Below, one piece after another: positions 44,707 through 56,981 of a DNA stretch of 64,000 nt. Position 1 is the stretch's first letter; every line of letters begins with the position of its first letter. The DNA is from Morchella semilibera (Eukaryota > Ascomycota > Pezizomycetes > Pezizales > Morchellaceae). Location of the stretch: assembly GCA_009192285.1 (NCBI GenBank), contig WBVU01000004.1, forward strand, positions 1,324,001 through 1,388,000, in the 5' to 3' direction. The translations under genes and the position numbers were made by a program. The notes beneath the pieces are model-generated. The model was not told the origin of the DNA, did no database searches, and worked only from the letters and a program-made list of their open reading frames with translations.

Positions 44707-47700
44707 TGGTGGACGATGGAGCTGTGATGGAGCTCTGTTTAGATTTGTGAATAAGTGTATGTTATATAGCGGTGGTTTTTAAATCCCCTATCTATTCTAT
44801 CCAGTATCTATATGCTAAATAGAAGGAATGTTTCTGGGTGCTGGTTCGACTTTATAGGACTCTATGGTGAATGGGTATATATAGATATATAATTGCTGAG
44901 TGTGTGAGTATGTGTGTGTGTGTGGTGTGAGTGTGTGGGTGCCGTATCGGTGAACAGACTTCTGAAAAGGTTTCTGAGAAATCGAGACTGGCAGCCTTGT
45001 TGGGGGGGGGGGCGTCAATCAGTTATATATGCACTGTCCAGACAGGGTATGAAAATGAGGTATCAAACAAGGATTAGAAGGGGTAGAGAGAGAGAGCTCA
45101 GGACGAAAAGGGGTGTGTTCAAGGTGGGGGCAGAGAAGAGAGGGAGAGAGAGAGAGAGAGTTGTTACATGTACTTCTATGCTATGTTAAGCTGTGCTGCT
45201 CCTGCAGCCCCATAAACCCATCCATCCATCATTAGAGTAGAGTACATTACATCCCAGTCTTGCTCGCACAACCATAAACACTCACCCACAAAAGAAAAGA
45301 AAAGAAAAGCAGGAAAGAAAAGAAGAAAAAAAAAAAAAAAAGCTACATACAGCAACACTATGACCACACCCGCAAGCCAAAAAGTCAAGTCAGACACGCG
45401 GCTCTGCCCAACAGGGGGCCTGCATATTTGCGCGTATGCGGGAGAGAACCGGATGGTAGGGGTTAGGGTGTGTGTGTGGGTGGGTGGGAAGGAATGGAAT
45501 TAAGAGGAAGTGACGGTGTCGTTCCTCCGGTCGGCGTGCGAGAGAAAACCCAGCTTACTTTACTCTACTTTACTTTTACTTGGAATACAAATTGCCAGAC
45601 AGGGATGGATGGATATTGATGCACCACCACCATCACCGCGTGCACGGGTGCTGACAGAGAGAGAATGAGCAAAGCATTCAATTCAATTCAATTACTGTTC
45701 TGTTCCATACGGGTGATATCGGCCACGCTAAAGTACGCGGGAAATGGCTGGTTATGTCTCACACCCTCAAGTGACAGTCAAGATATCGGGATGGATAATC
45801 CGCAACACAGGGCAAGGCGAGAATTGATCCAGTTCAAGTTTACACCCACCCCATATTACCATTACCATTACAACTTCCGTCCGCCGGCCGCCGCCGCTGT
45901 ACTGCATGTTTACGATATCAGGAAGGAAAAAAAAAAAAAATAAGAAAAAAAGAAAGCAAAAAGTCGCACCTTAGAGAATTTATGCTTTATGGGGAAGGAG
46001 TACATGTATGAGCAGCCACATAAAACATAACAGACAAAAATATTGACTTCGCTACCGGGAATTTCACCCTTGTCCCGGAATAATCCCCCCCCCCACCAAA
46101 CTGTATGTAACGTATTGTGCTGTCTGTCTGTCTGTCGAGCATGTTTCAACTCCCCCCTAAGTATCTCTATCTACAGCATTCATAAAACTACCTACCTTAC
46201 TTGATCTATCCGTCCAACCCCCTTCCTTACCAATATCGACCTATTTTGCTCAAACGCTCAGGCCAATACATACGTGTATATGGTATGTTGGTCAGGTCAC
46301 ACACGGCCCAAAGTCGGTCGTTCGAATCAATCAAACACCAAGTCTTTTTTTTTTTTTCCCCTATGAAATCCCCTTCACATTTCCCATAATATTCCCCACA
46401 CCTTCCCCCCCCCCGCGCCACGATTATCCAGGTACAATGATGATTCGATACCAGAAGAGGTATATGTCTTGCCCCAAAAGTTTACTTATCGAACAGCCAA
46501 AACCCCTCTTTTTTATCGCTCGCCCGTATTCACCATCCATTGGCTACGACTGGATGGGAAAACAAAATATGGGTTTGTTGTTCATTCGTTCGGCGAACAG
46601 ATATAGAAACAATAAGAGGCCGGGGGGGGAAGGTCAAGAGCTCCTAGCCTACTATCTATATGGTAATCTACATGTGCTGTACAAAGAAGTGAGATGGAGT
46701 TAGGACGTAGGATTTCGTATCTATGTATTATGATACAATACTATGATGCATGTTAATCCAGTCCAGCTTCGCTTGTCGGTCGCCGCCATGTACAGATAAA
46801 GTACTCTATCAGACAGGAGCAACAGGTTTGGACGACAAAACGTTCTCGCTTGGGAAATATTGACACGAATGAACGCCTGGCCATCTATCTTACACCGTGG
46901 CAGCGCAGTCGGTAGATCATCAGGCATGGGGTACCTGAGCACAACAGTACCAAGACTCCGTGCGATAAAATTTGACCAGTCACTGCCATACGACATTCGC
47001 ATTGTAACGTTTCTGCCTGATTTCCCATACTTCCCCCACACAAAACAAATACATTACCCGCCATACCATACAAACAAAAGAAAACCAAGCCCAAGAGCTC
47101 CTGGGAGCTCAAGTTCAAGCTAGCGAGCCTTGCAAAAAAAGAAAGAAAAAAAAAAAACACTGGCGGTGCAATCGGGTGAATCCGGCGGACCCAGATTATC
47201 ATCCATCAACTCATCTATTTGAGGCTGAAGTTCCAAGTACCTATTGCACACGTCCCCCAGCCCAGTCCAACGGGTAGCATATAGATGGTAACGCCACAAA
47301 AGAAAAAGAAAGGTTCCGGAATGATCTGATCTCGCCGTTTTTTTTTTTTTTCTTCTTCTTCTTCTTCCGAGAAATATCGAAAACATCACCAGTTTTTCCG
47401 GGCTGATCATTTCGGAGGGAACGTGTCCTTTTGGAATGACTGGACTGTTACTGAGTCGGCCTGACTGATTAAAATTTTTTTTGACTCTTCCATACCTGCC
47501 AACCTGGAATAACCTTCCCCCAACAGACGGGGGAGTGCGATCTACTAGCAGAAATTGATCCGAGATCCTCCTGGCGGTGGTTTCGTTGGGCATGGTCTTT
47601 CTCATACAGAGCTCTGTTGGAGTCTCGATGGTACGGTCCATAGAGATCTATCCCCCTGGCCTATCTTTGATCCCTTTCGATGTACTTCTACTCCTGTCAT

Positions 47701-49059
47701 TGTCAACAGGGAAGGCGTTTTTGTCTTCTTGTTATGGGTCCCAATCTACATTCGCGCTTCCAGGAACCGTATCGGGTGCAGAGGGATGGAATCGATCGAG
47801 TGATGTTACATGTATAAAACTCCCGAAACGACGTGACGGCTAGCTAGTGCCAGCGCCGGCGAGTCGCGACGATGTTTTTTCTGGAACGTATCGCACGTGA
47901 TTACCACTGCACTGGGGGGGGACCTTTTAAGCTCAGAAGAAAAAGGGTAGGACCGGGTATACCCGTACATGTATGTACCTATGGTACATACCATCATACC
48001 AAAATATCATGCTGTTACTCCTACGATTGAAACAGAGCTAGAGTAAATAACCTTCCACGGGCAAGTAAGGAATATCGTTGCATTTATGGGGAAAATAATC
48101 AGCTCAGATTTACTCCGCAATTGACGGCACGGACACGGACGTGGTATGATAGCTACATAGAGTAACTATTGGGGATCCGACAGGTGTGCCCTTTGAATAT
48201 CCGTCTGCTTGCTTAATTTAAATTTAAATTTACCAGTAGGTACTTTACTCTACTAGGAGTTCAGCCTTAACAAATCAATGCGGAGAGAAACAAGTTTCCT
48301 CAGGCCATCGCGGGGAGGCATCCGACTTCCATTTTCGGGATGAATTTCTCGGGTTTGGACTTCCCCTGGCAGAGGGAATCCTGTTCACCGCATGATAACC
48401 ACCCATGCGGGTTGCGGTAAGGTTATCAGATCTGACGTTTCATCCGGCCGCAACAATGTACTCTACTCTACTATACCGGCCCGGGCGATCCTTAGAGTCC
48501 CTCGGTAGAGCGGTCGGGCCCACTATGAGTTTGCAAAACCGTGGATTTCGTCGGTACTCGCCTGTGGTCTGTGGGTGTCGGGTTTGATCAAGGACCTGCT
48601 CAGGACCTGCTCAAGCTCTTATGATCGTCAAGCTGTAGAGTACTTTGCACAGTTGCTTGTGCTAGATCGACAGACGTGCAAAAACCTCAATTCCTCACTC
48701 TGACATCACATTACCTCATAACTACATAGCCTCATGGTAATAGTCTTGGGAGCTGTACTGCGGGCAAGAGTGGTATATCTTGCAACCTCGTGGGCAAAAT
48801 GATCCGATTTCTCTGTTTCCCTCAATTGCTACCTCAAGTAAAGTATTACTCTATCATCGTGCCACTTTAGCTTCGACTCTGCTAAAACAGCGCCTTTGGT
48901 TTACCGGGTTCATTTATTATCTTATTCTCGTATCTGGTATCGAATCATCTCATACGATCCTATAGCATCCGTTCATCCCGAGGTCACTTCGCGGGCAGAA
49001 GAAGCTTAGGACGAAAACTAGATATAACTATTCTCCTCAGAATTAGTTAAGTTTCCGAT
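44707..49059. other. Long stretch without a convincing gene
   Basis: 4.3 kb with frames on both strands but no recognisable domain. It holds (GA)n at about 45140-45160, polypurine and poly-A runs (45293-45342, 45927-45955, 47128-47158), (TCTG)n near 46118-46135, poly-C near 46087 and 46407, (CTT)n near 47351-47367, a poly-G run near 47915, and TACATGTA at 45165, 46001, 47807 and 47966. An 11-base tandem duplication (AGGACCTGCTC) is near 48591-48612. The minus frame at 46721-47041 is the only one that looked mildly protein-like. Confidence 0.5.
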
Positions 49060-49998
49060 ATGCCGTCTACTCACAAGGTACCACTCCTACCAAATATCAT
49101 TGTCAATAATTTCATACTATGCCCATAATCCTCACCGCCACTTACACTGCCCGCCCCACATACTCCCCGCACAACCCTCATCATCGTCCCGTCCCTTTTA
49201 CACATACAATTTTCCCACCCGACCCACCCCATTACTCTAACACCGTGCAGAGCAACCCCACCCACGGTCAAAAAGTAAGCACCGACCCTTCCGGCCGCCG
49301 CTCCCCAAAATACGAGCACAGCGGCCCCGTCGCTAAAGACTCCCTCGCCGCCGAGTCTCTCCGCGGGGGTGGCTCATTCTCTGCCGGAGGCCCCACAGGC
49401 ATCTCTGGCTCCTCAGGCGCAGGAAGCACATTTGCTGTGGAGGGAGGTGGGAATTTTAGAACGCTACATGGCAAGAAGGATGACATAGAGACGGGCCTGG
49501 GACATGCGGACAAACAGGTGAGAGATAAAACAAAGGAGGGCGGCGATTTCTCAGGGAGCGGAAGTATGGGCGCTTATAACGTATCTACGGGCGCGATGGA
49601 GAGTTTAAATGCAGAGGGTGGAAGGATCGGAGCGTCGGGCGGTGATAGTACTGTCGGAGAGGGACGTGGCTCTAGGCAGACTGCTGGTTCGACTACTACC
49701 GCAACTAAGAGTGACGGTGGTAATTCCAGCAGGAAGGACCCGTATACAGCGCGAAATGAAGAGACGTTAGAGGAAGGGTTGGATTGGTCAAAGGTACCGA
49801 AAGATACTACAAACGACGACCGATATCGGTAGTAACGAGGACCCGGGTCGTGTCGGCGTGGCCCATATGCTTGCGCAGAACGCGAAGCGGGGTGTGGGGA
49901 CCGCTGGGGGTAAAGGTAGTGATAATGGGAATAGTTTCGACCTGCTGAATGATAGTGAGGGTGTTCCTGGGACAGAGAATCCTAGCAGGAGCTACTAG
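49060..49998 (+). CDS. Small Gly/Ser-rich conserved fungal protein of unknown function
   Basis: Exon 1 is 18 nt (49060-49077, 'MPSTHK'), followed by a 173-nt intron (49078-49250) and exon 2 from 49251 ('SNPTHGQKVSTDPSGRRSPKYEHSGPVAKD' in two pieces, then 'SLAAESLRGGGSF'). This 'MPSTHK…GR(S)PKYE…DSLAAESLR(S/G)GG' start is a conserved, uncharacterised fungal pattern; the rest is disordered, Gly/Ser/Thr-rich, and hydrophilic like LEA/stress proteins. The exon-2 frame hits a TAG at 49832, but the conserved C-terminal block 'DIGSNEDPGRVG…AQNAKRG' is in the next frame, up to the TAG at 49996-49998. A 46-nt intron (49794-49839) would restore the frame to a 239-aa product but removes 'DIGSNE'; otherwise there is a one-base shift near 49820. 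No function is claimed. Confidence 0.72.
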
Positions 49999-51643
49999 AT
50001 GTTTCATTTGTGATGGTATGATTTTTCTTATTGACTTTTATTATGTAGTATTCTGGAGGATACACAGATTGTAGGATACCGTGGGATTATTTGTATTGTT
50101 AGTTATGAAATTGTGACTTAATACATGTCGCGTTATTGTGGCCCCAGTGACTAAGCCCTTCTGGATATCAATGATTGATGGAACTAGTTTATTGGCAAAG
50201 CAACCTGGGCATGGATATAGAATCCGTGGATGAACCAGCCCACAGGCGCAAGTGTTGGAATTAGTCTAAGTAGGGAAGAAATTGGTGGTTAGTATCTACG
50301 AGGATCGTCGTTGGGAACGTTATTTGGGTATCGAGTTATGGAGAAATTACTTTCTCGTTATATTGCTAGAAGAACAAGGTTTTACGTACGAAAGGAATAG
50401 AGACAATTGAGATATACGGCCCTTTGCGCAAAGGGCCTATAAGCTGATTTTATCATCCAAAGCAAGAGGGGGGAGGGGGGTATCTCTCATCTCTTTCTTT
50501 CTCCCAATCTACCCTCTGTTAGCGCAACTATGCATATTATTTATCATACTCTCCGGAAACGCGTTGTTAACTTGATCCAGTCAGCGTTGGTTCCTTGAGT
50601 TGTATTAGTGGGCAGTTTTTTCATCCGGTAGAGGTTTGTTGATACACAGATATTGATTCTAGGAGATTGAGATATATCCCTCCGCAGATATCTACTCGGG
50701 GTAAAAAGGCTTTTGGTACATAAAATTTGCTTCTTGAGACAGAAGTGTTTGATGCCTCTCATCGGGCGGCGGCATAGAAGGGGCCTAGGAAATGCTCACT
50801 AGTCCAAGGTACATGTAGTTTCATTTCTTATCCGGCCCGTTCATCAGCTTTTTTGATGAATAATATTGACTTTGTCACCGGGGGGGGGGGACGATAGTGA
50901 TTGAGTCTTGATGAAGAGTCTCAAGAGAGCAGAACAAGAGTCCCGATAACTCAGGATATCTTTGTAGAAGAGTTGCCTTGATGCTTCCACTGACCAGGCA
51001 TCAATCCGCGAGTTGGAAAAGTAGATGGCTAGAAAGAAGCTCGGGATAGACAGATAGATTTTCCGCCATGCTCCGCTCAAACAAGCTTCATTCAAATTGC
51101 CAATTATTAGCTGAGATATTCAAGGGAGAGAAAACCAAGGGGAAATAAGATTGATTGGTGTAATATACATCTTCCATTATGCGTTGTTTGGGCCGGGCGG
51201 TGTTGAAATGGGGAGTAGGGATGCTTATTACATGCGTATTGTGGATGGGGAAAAAATAAATGTATGGCGGTGCGGAAAATCTATATTATTCTGTTGGTGT
51301 ATACGTATGTAGCCATTTTGGCAATTAGGAAAGGACAGATAGACGTAATCCGTCAAGAAATTTAGTGCAGTTGATGCACTGTAAAGAGTTGGAAGGTATA
51401 AAAATCTGGGGGAACCGCATTTGTTTCCTGTTTTCTTTCCACTCCTCGCCAAAAGTCTCCACTTCTTTTTCCACCACAGAGCCCATAGTTTTTTCAAAAT
51501 CAACTTGTCCAACTTGCTGTTGTGGTTTCTTGTGTTTCTAGAGCCAATAATGGCTTTCTTCAAATCCTTGGGCATATCTTGATGACAGTTCGAGAGATGC
51601 AGGAGGTTTGCCTCATCAGCACTACTCGGAGGCCCAGAAAATC
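49999..51643. other. Intergenic before the trypsin-like gene
   Basis: 1.6 kb with TACATGTA at 50810-50817 and an 11-base poly-G run near 50880. Small frames at 50544-51575 (minus) have no recognisable product. The right edge may contain an unrecognised first exon of the next gene: TTTCTAG and TGACAG acceptor-like sites occur at 51535-51585. Confidence 0.5.
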
Positions 51644-54600
51644 ATGAATAGGAAGCGGATGGAGGTTATGCAGAAAGGGTTGAACTTTATCCCATATCAT
51701 GAGGCTCCTTCCTGTACGTCATATCTGCCTCGGATTGTAATCACTGCTGATTCGAGAATATAGCAGCCTTTTTGAATACATCTGTTCCCGAAGGTCATCA
51801 AATAAGTACAGGATGTCTTTACGTTGATAAACAGTGGAATACGATCAATGAAAGTCTCTTCAACAGGTTTACTGATAAAGCATCGACTACGGACCTTCCA
51901 CAAAGTATACGCCGATGAAAACTACAATTTTGTGGTATGTCACTGACCTCGCTACAGCGCACGAATCCACTCAATCCAAGGATTTAGAAACCATCTTCAA
52001 CTATGGCAGTGATACATTACCTGTCGAAAAGAAGCCCCCCTTAGAGCCAACTATATATGACCTTCCTTGGACTAATGTTTCGATTGATCCTATGAAGTCA
52101 TGGCTGCCTCCTCCCCCTAACCGTGCTGAGGCTTGGTATATGGATCCAGTAGAGCTTGCCGCTCGTAGATACGAATGGAGAGGTGCTAAAAATGAGGCCT
52201 CGAAGCTTCGTGAAAAGTTTGAGCCGCTTAGTCTTCTTCACCGATGGGTTCTTCAGTGGCACATATGGGCAGAAAAGCAAGAAGAAGCCAAAGGTTTGCC
52301 CCAAATTTCAGTTGAGGACTGTATCACTCACTAATACTTTATCCTCTGGCCAACCATAGATCCTCCTAAAGAAATAAAAGTCCCCTCTAGATCTACTTCT
52401 AAAGGGACGGCAACTACCGTCTCTCGGGCTAGCAGCTTTGAAAAGCCTAGGGTAAAATTCACTCAGCATCCTGAGTGGGAAACAGCTACCGGCTTGAAAG
52501 GTAAATCAGATAAATTTTCTACGTTTATTGCTAACTAAGCCTCCATAAGTTGGTCACCCAAGTTCCTCTCATATCAAAGAGCCTCTCAATGAGAAGAAGC
52601 CTCTTATGGGGAAATTCGATTACGTTCAAGGTTAGTCTAGTATACATACGCGCTCATATTACGGGAGAGTATAAAAAGGTCAAAAGCTTCAGTATTTCTA
52701 ACCAAAGAACCACTAGATAAAGCCCCCGTCATCGTATCTCAGGAAGATCGGAACGGGAAAGGGAAAAATAATCAGAAAAGCGGCGATCAATCTTCCATGG
52801 AACCGGCCAGTACTTCCCCAGCTCGTCATGGGGTAGTTGACTCCGAGACAGTCAACATTATTAACATTCCACTAAAACCCTGCGTTCTTGATACTGAGCG
52901 TATCGTTCCACAAATACTGAAGAATCGGGTCTTTCGCAGCCATTTCCCCAACGATTTAGGAACCTCGGATTGCCTCGATATCCATAACTCGAATAAAGAA
53001 AATGTTGAATCGATTGCATATAGAACCCACGCTAAGTGGGTTCTAGACAGCAATTTTATGAGCGATGACGATGATGACAATGATATTACAAGTTCGTCAG
53101 CTACTCATCATGTATTCCACGAGATACGGTCCTCTTCAGAAGAATTAAAAAATCTACTTGAACCATCGCCAACAATCTCCTATGATAGTGCCTGGAACGA
53201 TCCGTTTTTCCTTGAAGATTCTAATTCTTCGGACTATTCGATCAGTAATATCTCGGTCCCATCAAATGATAGCGAGTTTCCTATCATTAGTGGTGAAGCC
53301 CTTGAGAAGATACTCGAGGAGACAAAAGGAACAGCTCAATTTCATAAATGGCAAAATGCATCTCCTTCTATGTACCAGAAAGAGTTCAAAAAATTGATCA
53401 ACCTTCACAGGTTTGCCACGGAGGCAGAAGCTAAGAACCAAAAGCGTTGGAAATCTCAGGAAAAGGTGGAAAAATCTGGGGATACTAGGACGACTATCGA
53501 CTCTGGATTTCTCGGCTCTTCGCAACCGTCTAGTCCCCCTAGCCTCGGCCAAGACCCATCATTTACAAGCAACACAAGTATGAAGCCTAATTCAGAAATC
53601 AATGCTCTCGCTGGAAATTACGCTGCTCAAAAACATAATCCGAGCATAAGGTCAAAATCTATCCCCAAGGAAGATGATTACACACGCATCACTCGTGATG
53701 AGATTAGATTCTTGAGAGAACTCAAAAGAAAGTACTCCGAGGGAGGACTTGTTCACCAGGCTCATACAGAAAAGAAGTTTACCCCTCAAACTGAAACGCC
53801 TATCAATGAGCCTCCCCCTCCCCCAAGAGGAGCGCAGGAAAACGTATCCCTCCGTGATGTTTTTATGACCGCTAAACCTTTCCCTAGTATCAGTTATCGA
53901 ACTAATCATGAATATGTAAACATGTTCTCTGGGTGCAATAAAAATCAAGAGAACAATAGTGAAGAGCAGTTACAAAAAGGCTATAATGGGCCAGCACCAA
54001 AAAGACACCATATGACAACACCATTCGGGGACGTTTCCTTTCATCCCGGGTCCGGTGATCATCACCCATTCTTCTACGTTGCTAAATCACTAGCTTTTAA
54101 GAAATTGGTGGTCAGTACTGGGAGATTTTGGAATTTGGGGGCCAATATCTCTCTAAGTGGCTTTTGGGTTACAGAAAGATTATTTATTACAGCCTTAAAT
54201 TTTCACCCTTGGGCCCCCAGCACAGCAATTCAGTCTTTTCAAGATCAAATTGAAGATTTTGAATCACGTAACAATGGGATTGATATCTTTGTCTCCAATG
54301 GCTATCTTAATTGGTTCAATCCCAGTGACGATCCAGGGGCCATCAGAGTAATTTTAAGAGCATGGGATATCTCTGCAAGAATAGCAATCTTTGAACCCGA
54401 AGATCAACAGAAAACCACGAAAATTTTTACTGGGATTGATATGTTAATTGAAGAAGATGAGATACTTGATCACAGTGGAGCAAGCATTGCTACAATTGGA
54501 TATAATTCAATTGATTCAGCAAAGAATGACCCCTTAGGGCTCAGAATACTTTTACCGAGCCACAGGTCCGTTACATTTGGCGATATTACAATCTGTGGAG

Positions 54601-54903
54601 GTCTCCGTAAAAATAGGTCTAAATCCTCTTCGGTCTTTGCTAGGCTAGACTCAGGCTTTTCTCATGGTCAATATGGACGCATGTGCGTGATTGTTGAAGG
54701 ATCAAAAGATTTGGGTTTTATCATTGGCATTGGTATTTATAATTAGTGGGTCTCCTAATTTGATTTTTTAATTACTGACTTTCATAATAGTAAGTGGACA
54801 ATGCGAGGAACAAGGCCTTAATCGGCCTGAGGCTCTGAGCGATTTTGTTAGCACGTTCCCTGTTGGGTTTAAAGACGAATTGAGGAGACTTTTGAAGTCC
54901 TGA
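51644..54903 (+). CDS. Large protein with a C-terminal trypsin-like domain that looks catalytically dead
   Basis: Seven exons: 51644-51713, 51764-51904, 51958-52293, 52360-52500, 52550-52630, 52708-54732 and 54791-54903. Together they make exactly 969 codons (968 aa), which supports the model. Residues 1 to ~690 are hydrophilic and probably disordered, with acidic ('SDDDDDND'), Ser-rich and Pro-rich ('PPPPPRGAQ') patches. The last ~240 residues resemble fungal trypsin-like serine proteases: 'LSGFWVTERLFITALNFHPWAP' (given in part), 'LRAWDISARIAIFEP', 'ATIGYNS', 'HGQYGRMC' and, across the last intron, 'IIGIVSGQC' and 'NRPEALSDFVSTFP'. The His of the usual 'TAxHFH' is Asn (codon 54198-54200, residue 754), the Asp region reads 'SARIAIF', and the Ser position in 'YGRxG' is Met (54681-54683, residue 915). 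So it is probably a pseudo-protease or scaffold (inference). An upstream first exon is possible, because the frame before 51644 ('LPHQHYSEAQK') also looks coding. Confidence 0.72.
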
Positions 54904-55373
54904 GAGCCTAAACTATGTGGTTTAGTAAGCTTGTTTAATTATCGTGAGGAGGTTGTGAGATCGCTTTGTTTTTGCTTCGTTGTATTTTATCTCTTATGAG
55001 CTCTGGATTTATGTTGCCGTTTTGATTCAATCTCCGGGTTATGATTGTGGAGAGAAACCTTTCTTTAGTACTTGGTACTTTCTTATTAAATGAAATATGA
55101 ATATTTGCTTGATTTTCTAACGGGTTTATTTTCTTAAAAAGGGATGGACGCTGTCTTCTCTATCACTAACCGACCTCTAGCTGGACAAATTGGTAGAAAC
55201 ACATATGCGCCCAAACAATCGGTGATTCTCACGAAGGACATCTATCTTAACTAATTTAATTTACGAGTGATAATTTATGTTTCAAAGACACTCAAGGATA
55301 AATGGGCAGCGGGGTCGTGAACAGGCTTTTAGATAGTCTGAATGCTTCATTGTCTGCTATAGTCCTTGATCTA
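54904..55373. other. Convergent intergenic
   Basis: 470 bp between two stop codons facing each other. AT-rich, nothing recognised. Confidence 0.55.
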
Positions 55374-56703
55374 TTATTCACTTCCTCCTTCAATCCTTAT
55401 TGGTGTATTTCCAAAGCTCTCCAGTCCCCTGTTAACTACATCTTCAGCCCCTCCACCCATCCCTAGATCCCCCCTCATCTTCTCATATTGCTCCCCGGCA
55501 ATCCTCAGTCTTTCTTGTACCATATTCTCTCTCTCGGCAATTTCGTTCTTTTCGGCCTGTAGACTCTCCGCCATCTTCAATGTCTGCCCCCTCCTGAACT
55601 CCATAGCTGCAAGGGAATCCTGCAATCTCTTCATCGCATCCTTTAGGCTAGGAAGTGGGGTTACATGAGGCGGTTGCCGTGTAAGCAACTCAAGGTCAGA
55701 TGCTACAGATCCGGGTGTATTTGATGAAAAAGCTCCCTTTCTGATTTGATCACGTTCCCACTCTTCCGCCAAGCTGTCTTTGGAAACGATGGAGTCGGCA
55801 TCGGACACTACACCTTCTGCCTCGTCGATTGCATCTCGAATCCCTTTGCGACGGATATTTTCCTGTGCGCGTTGGGCAGCTTTGCCACCGAGAACGATGC
55901 GTTCATCTTCGATGTATTTCTCCATCTCCTCGTCCTCATCAAGCGGCACTAGCCGTGACTTTTTCTTCTTACTCTTGAGGAGAATTTCGTTAGAATTATC
56001 GTCCGAGTCTCCATCGAGTGAGATGAAATCTCCCGCCTTTGTTCGTGTTGATTTCTCGGCCCGCCGAGCTTTGAGGACTCGGACAAGCCCTTCGTCTAGA
56101 ATTCCCGTTGTCCCCGCAGGGGTGACTTCTGTGTATCTAGTGACGACGGCCTGGCTCTGGTTACCCTTCTCCACGACGGCCATGACGTTGTCGTCCATGG
56201 CTATGTCATAATCTCCACTGTCTTCTTCTTCGTCTTCCGGGCCTGGAATAGGTGCTGTAGGTGTGCTACTTTTTAGCTCTTCGAGGTATTCCTTTGAGTA
56301 GCTTGGTCTTTCAGTTGTTGTGGCGTTAAGTTGGTCCATCCCCACCACGCCAGCTGCGAGTCCAGTTTTGCGCGCTGCATTTCGTTCAATAGCTTTCCGG
56401 CTCAGGGCAGACTTTTTGGGTACGAATACTGCGGTGTCTGAGTCAACGGTGTCGGAGGAGGCGGCTTCGGTATCGGGACCGCCAAAAGAGAGGCGTAGGG
56501 TTGCTTTTTTCTTCTTTGTGATTTTTGGGCGAGGAGCTGGTGTTAGGAAGTTAGCTAGGGGCGATGTAGGGTCATGGGCGGGAGAGATAGGTAGGGGTAC
56601 CTTCTGTAGGCTTTTCTATAGATTGATCTTCGTCTTCTTCATTCTCATCTGCCCCAATTTTCCTAGCTTTAGGTCGACGTGACGCGAATGAGGAGGGCCT
56701 CAT
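55374..56703 (-). CDS. NTR2: Ntr2-like spliceosome disassembly factor
   Basis: Nuclear protein of the NTR complex, which with Ntr1 recruits and activates the helicase Prp43 to take apart used spliceosomes (family knowledge). The ATG at 56701-56703 gives 'MRPSSFASRRPKARKIGADE', an acidic stretch and then, after a ~65-nt intron (about 56537-56602), 'PRPKITKKKKATLRLSFGG'. The main exon (from about 56537 leftward) has 'SDTAVFVPKKSALSRKAIE', 'PSYSKEYLEELKSSTPTAP', 'GILDEGLVRVLKARR', 'DFISLDGDSDDN', and the signature 'SRLVPLDEDEEMEKYIEDERIVLGG' (in two parts here), then 'RKGIRDAIDEAEG' and a coiled coil ('SLAAMEFRRGQTLKMAESLQ', 'EKNEIAERENMVQERLRI'). This order fits the fungal Ntr2 / GCFC2-N-like family. 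It shares a 278-bp divergent promoter with SmG. Confidence 0.85.
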
Positions 56704-56981
56704 GATTGTAGTTGAGTTAATTTACAAAGTTCCGAGTATTTAGATAATGGCTACCATGCGAACCAAACACCGCCCAGGAAGTCGCGACGACGGCCAGTTC
56801 CTTCGAGCTAGTGACGTCGGGAGACCCTGGTTCAGTTAGCCGCATACACGCGCTTCCAACGCCAAGACTTTACTGACAACGTCTCAGGCTTTCAACACAT
56901 TAACCACAGGCTTCATTCCCCTCTAACACCTCCATCTACCCCCCCAATACATTTGTCGTTCTCTACACACAAAACTCAAAG
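56704..56981. promoter_or_regulatory. Bidirectional promoter between NTR2 and SmG
   Basis: Only 278 bp separate the two start codons. It is C/T-rich toward the SmG side ('CCATCTACCCCCCC' ahead of the ATG), which is typical of fungal leaders. No TATA-like box is obvious. Boundaries are simply the two start codons. Confidence 0.6.

Noticed and set aside
46721-47041. Minus frame of 106 aa ('SLGTVVLRYPMPDDLP', 'KIDGQAFIRVNI') that looked mildly protein-like
   Set aside because: No recognisable domain, no joining exons found; overlaps a plus frame of similar quality. Kept only as a note in the intergenic entry.
47120-47641. 173-aa minus frame
   Set aside because: Contains poly-Arg/Lys and poly-Phe stretches from simple repeats; no family signature.
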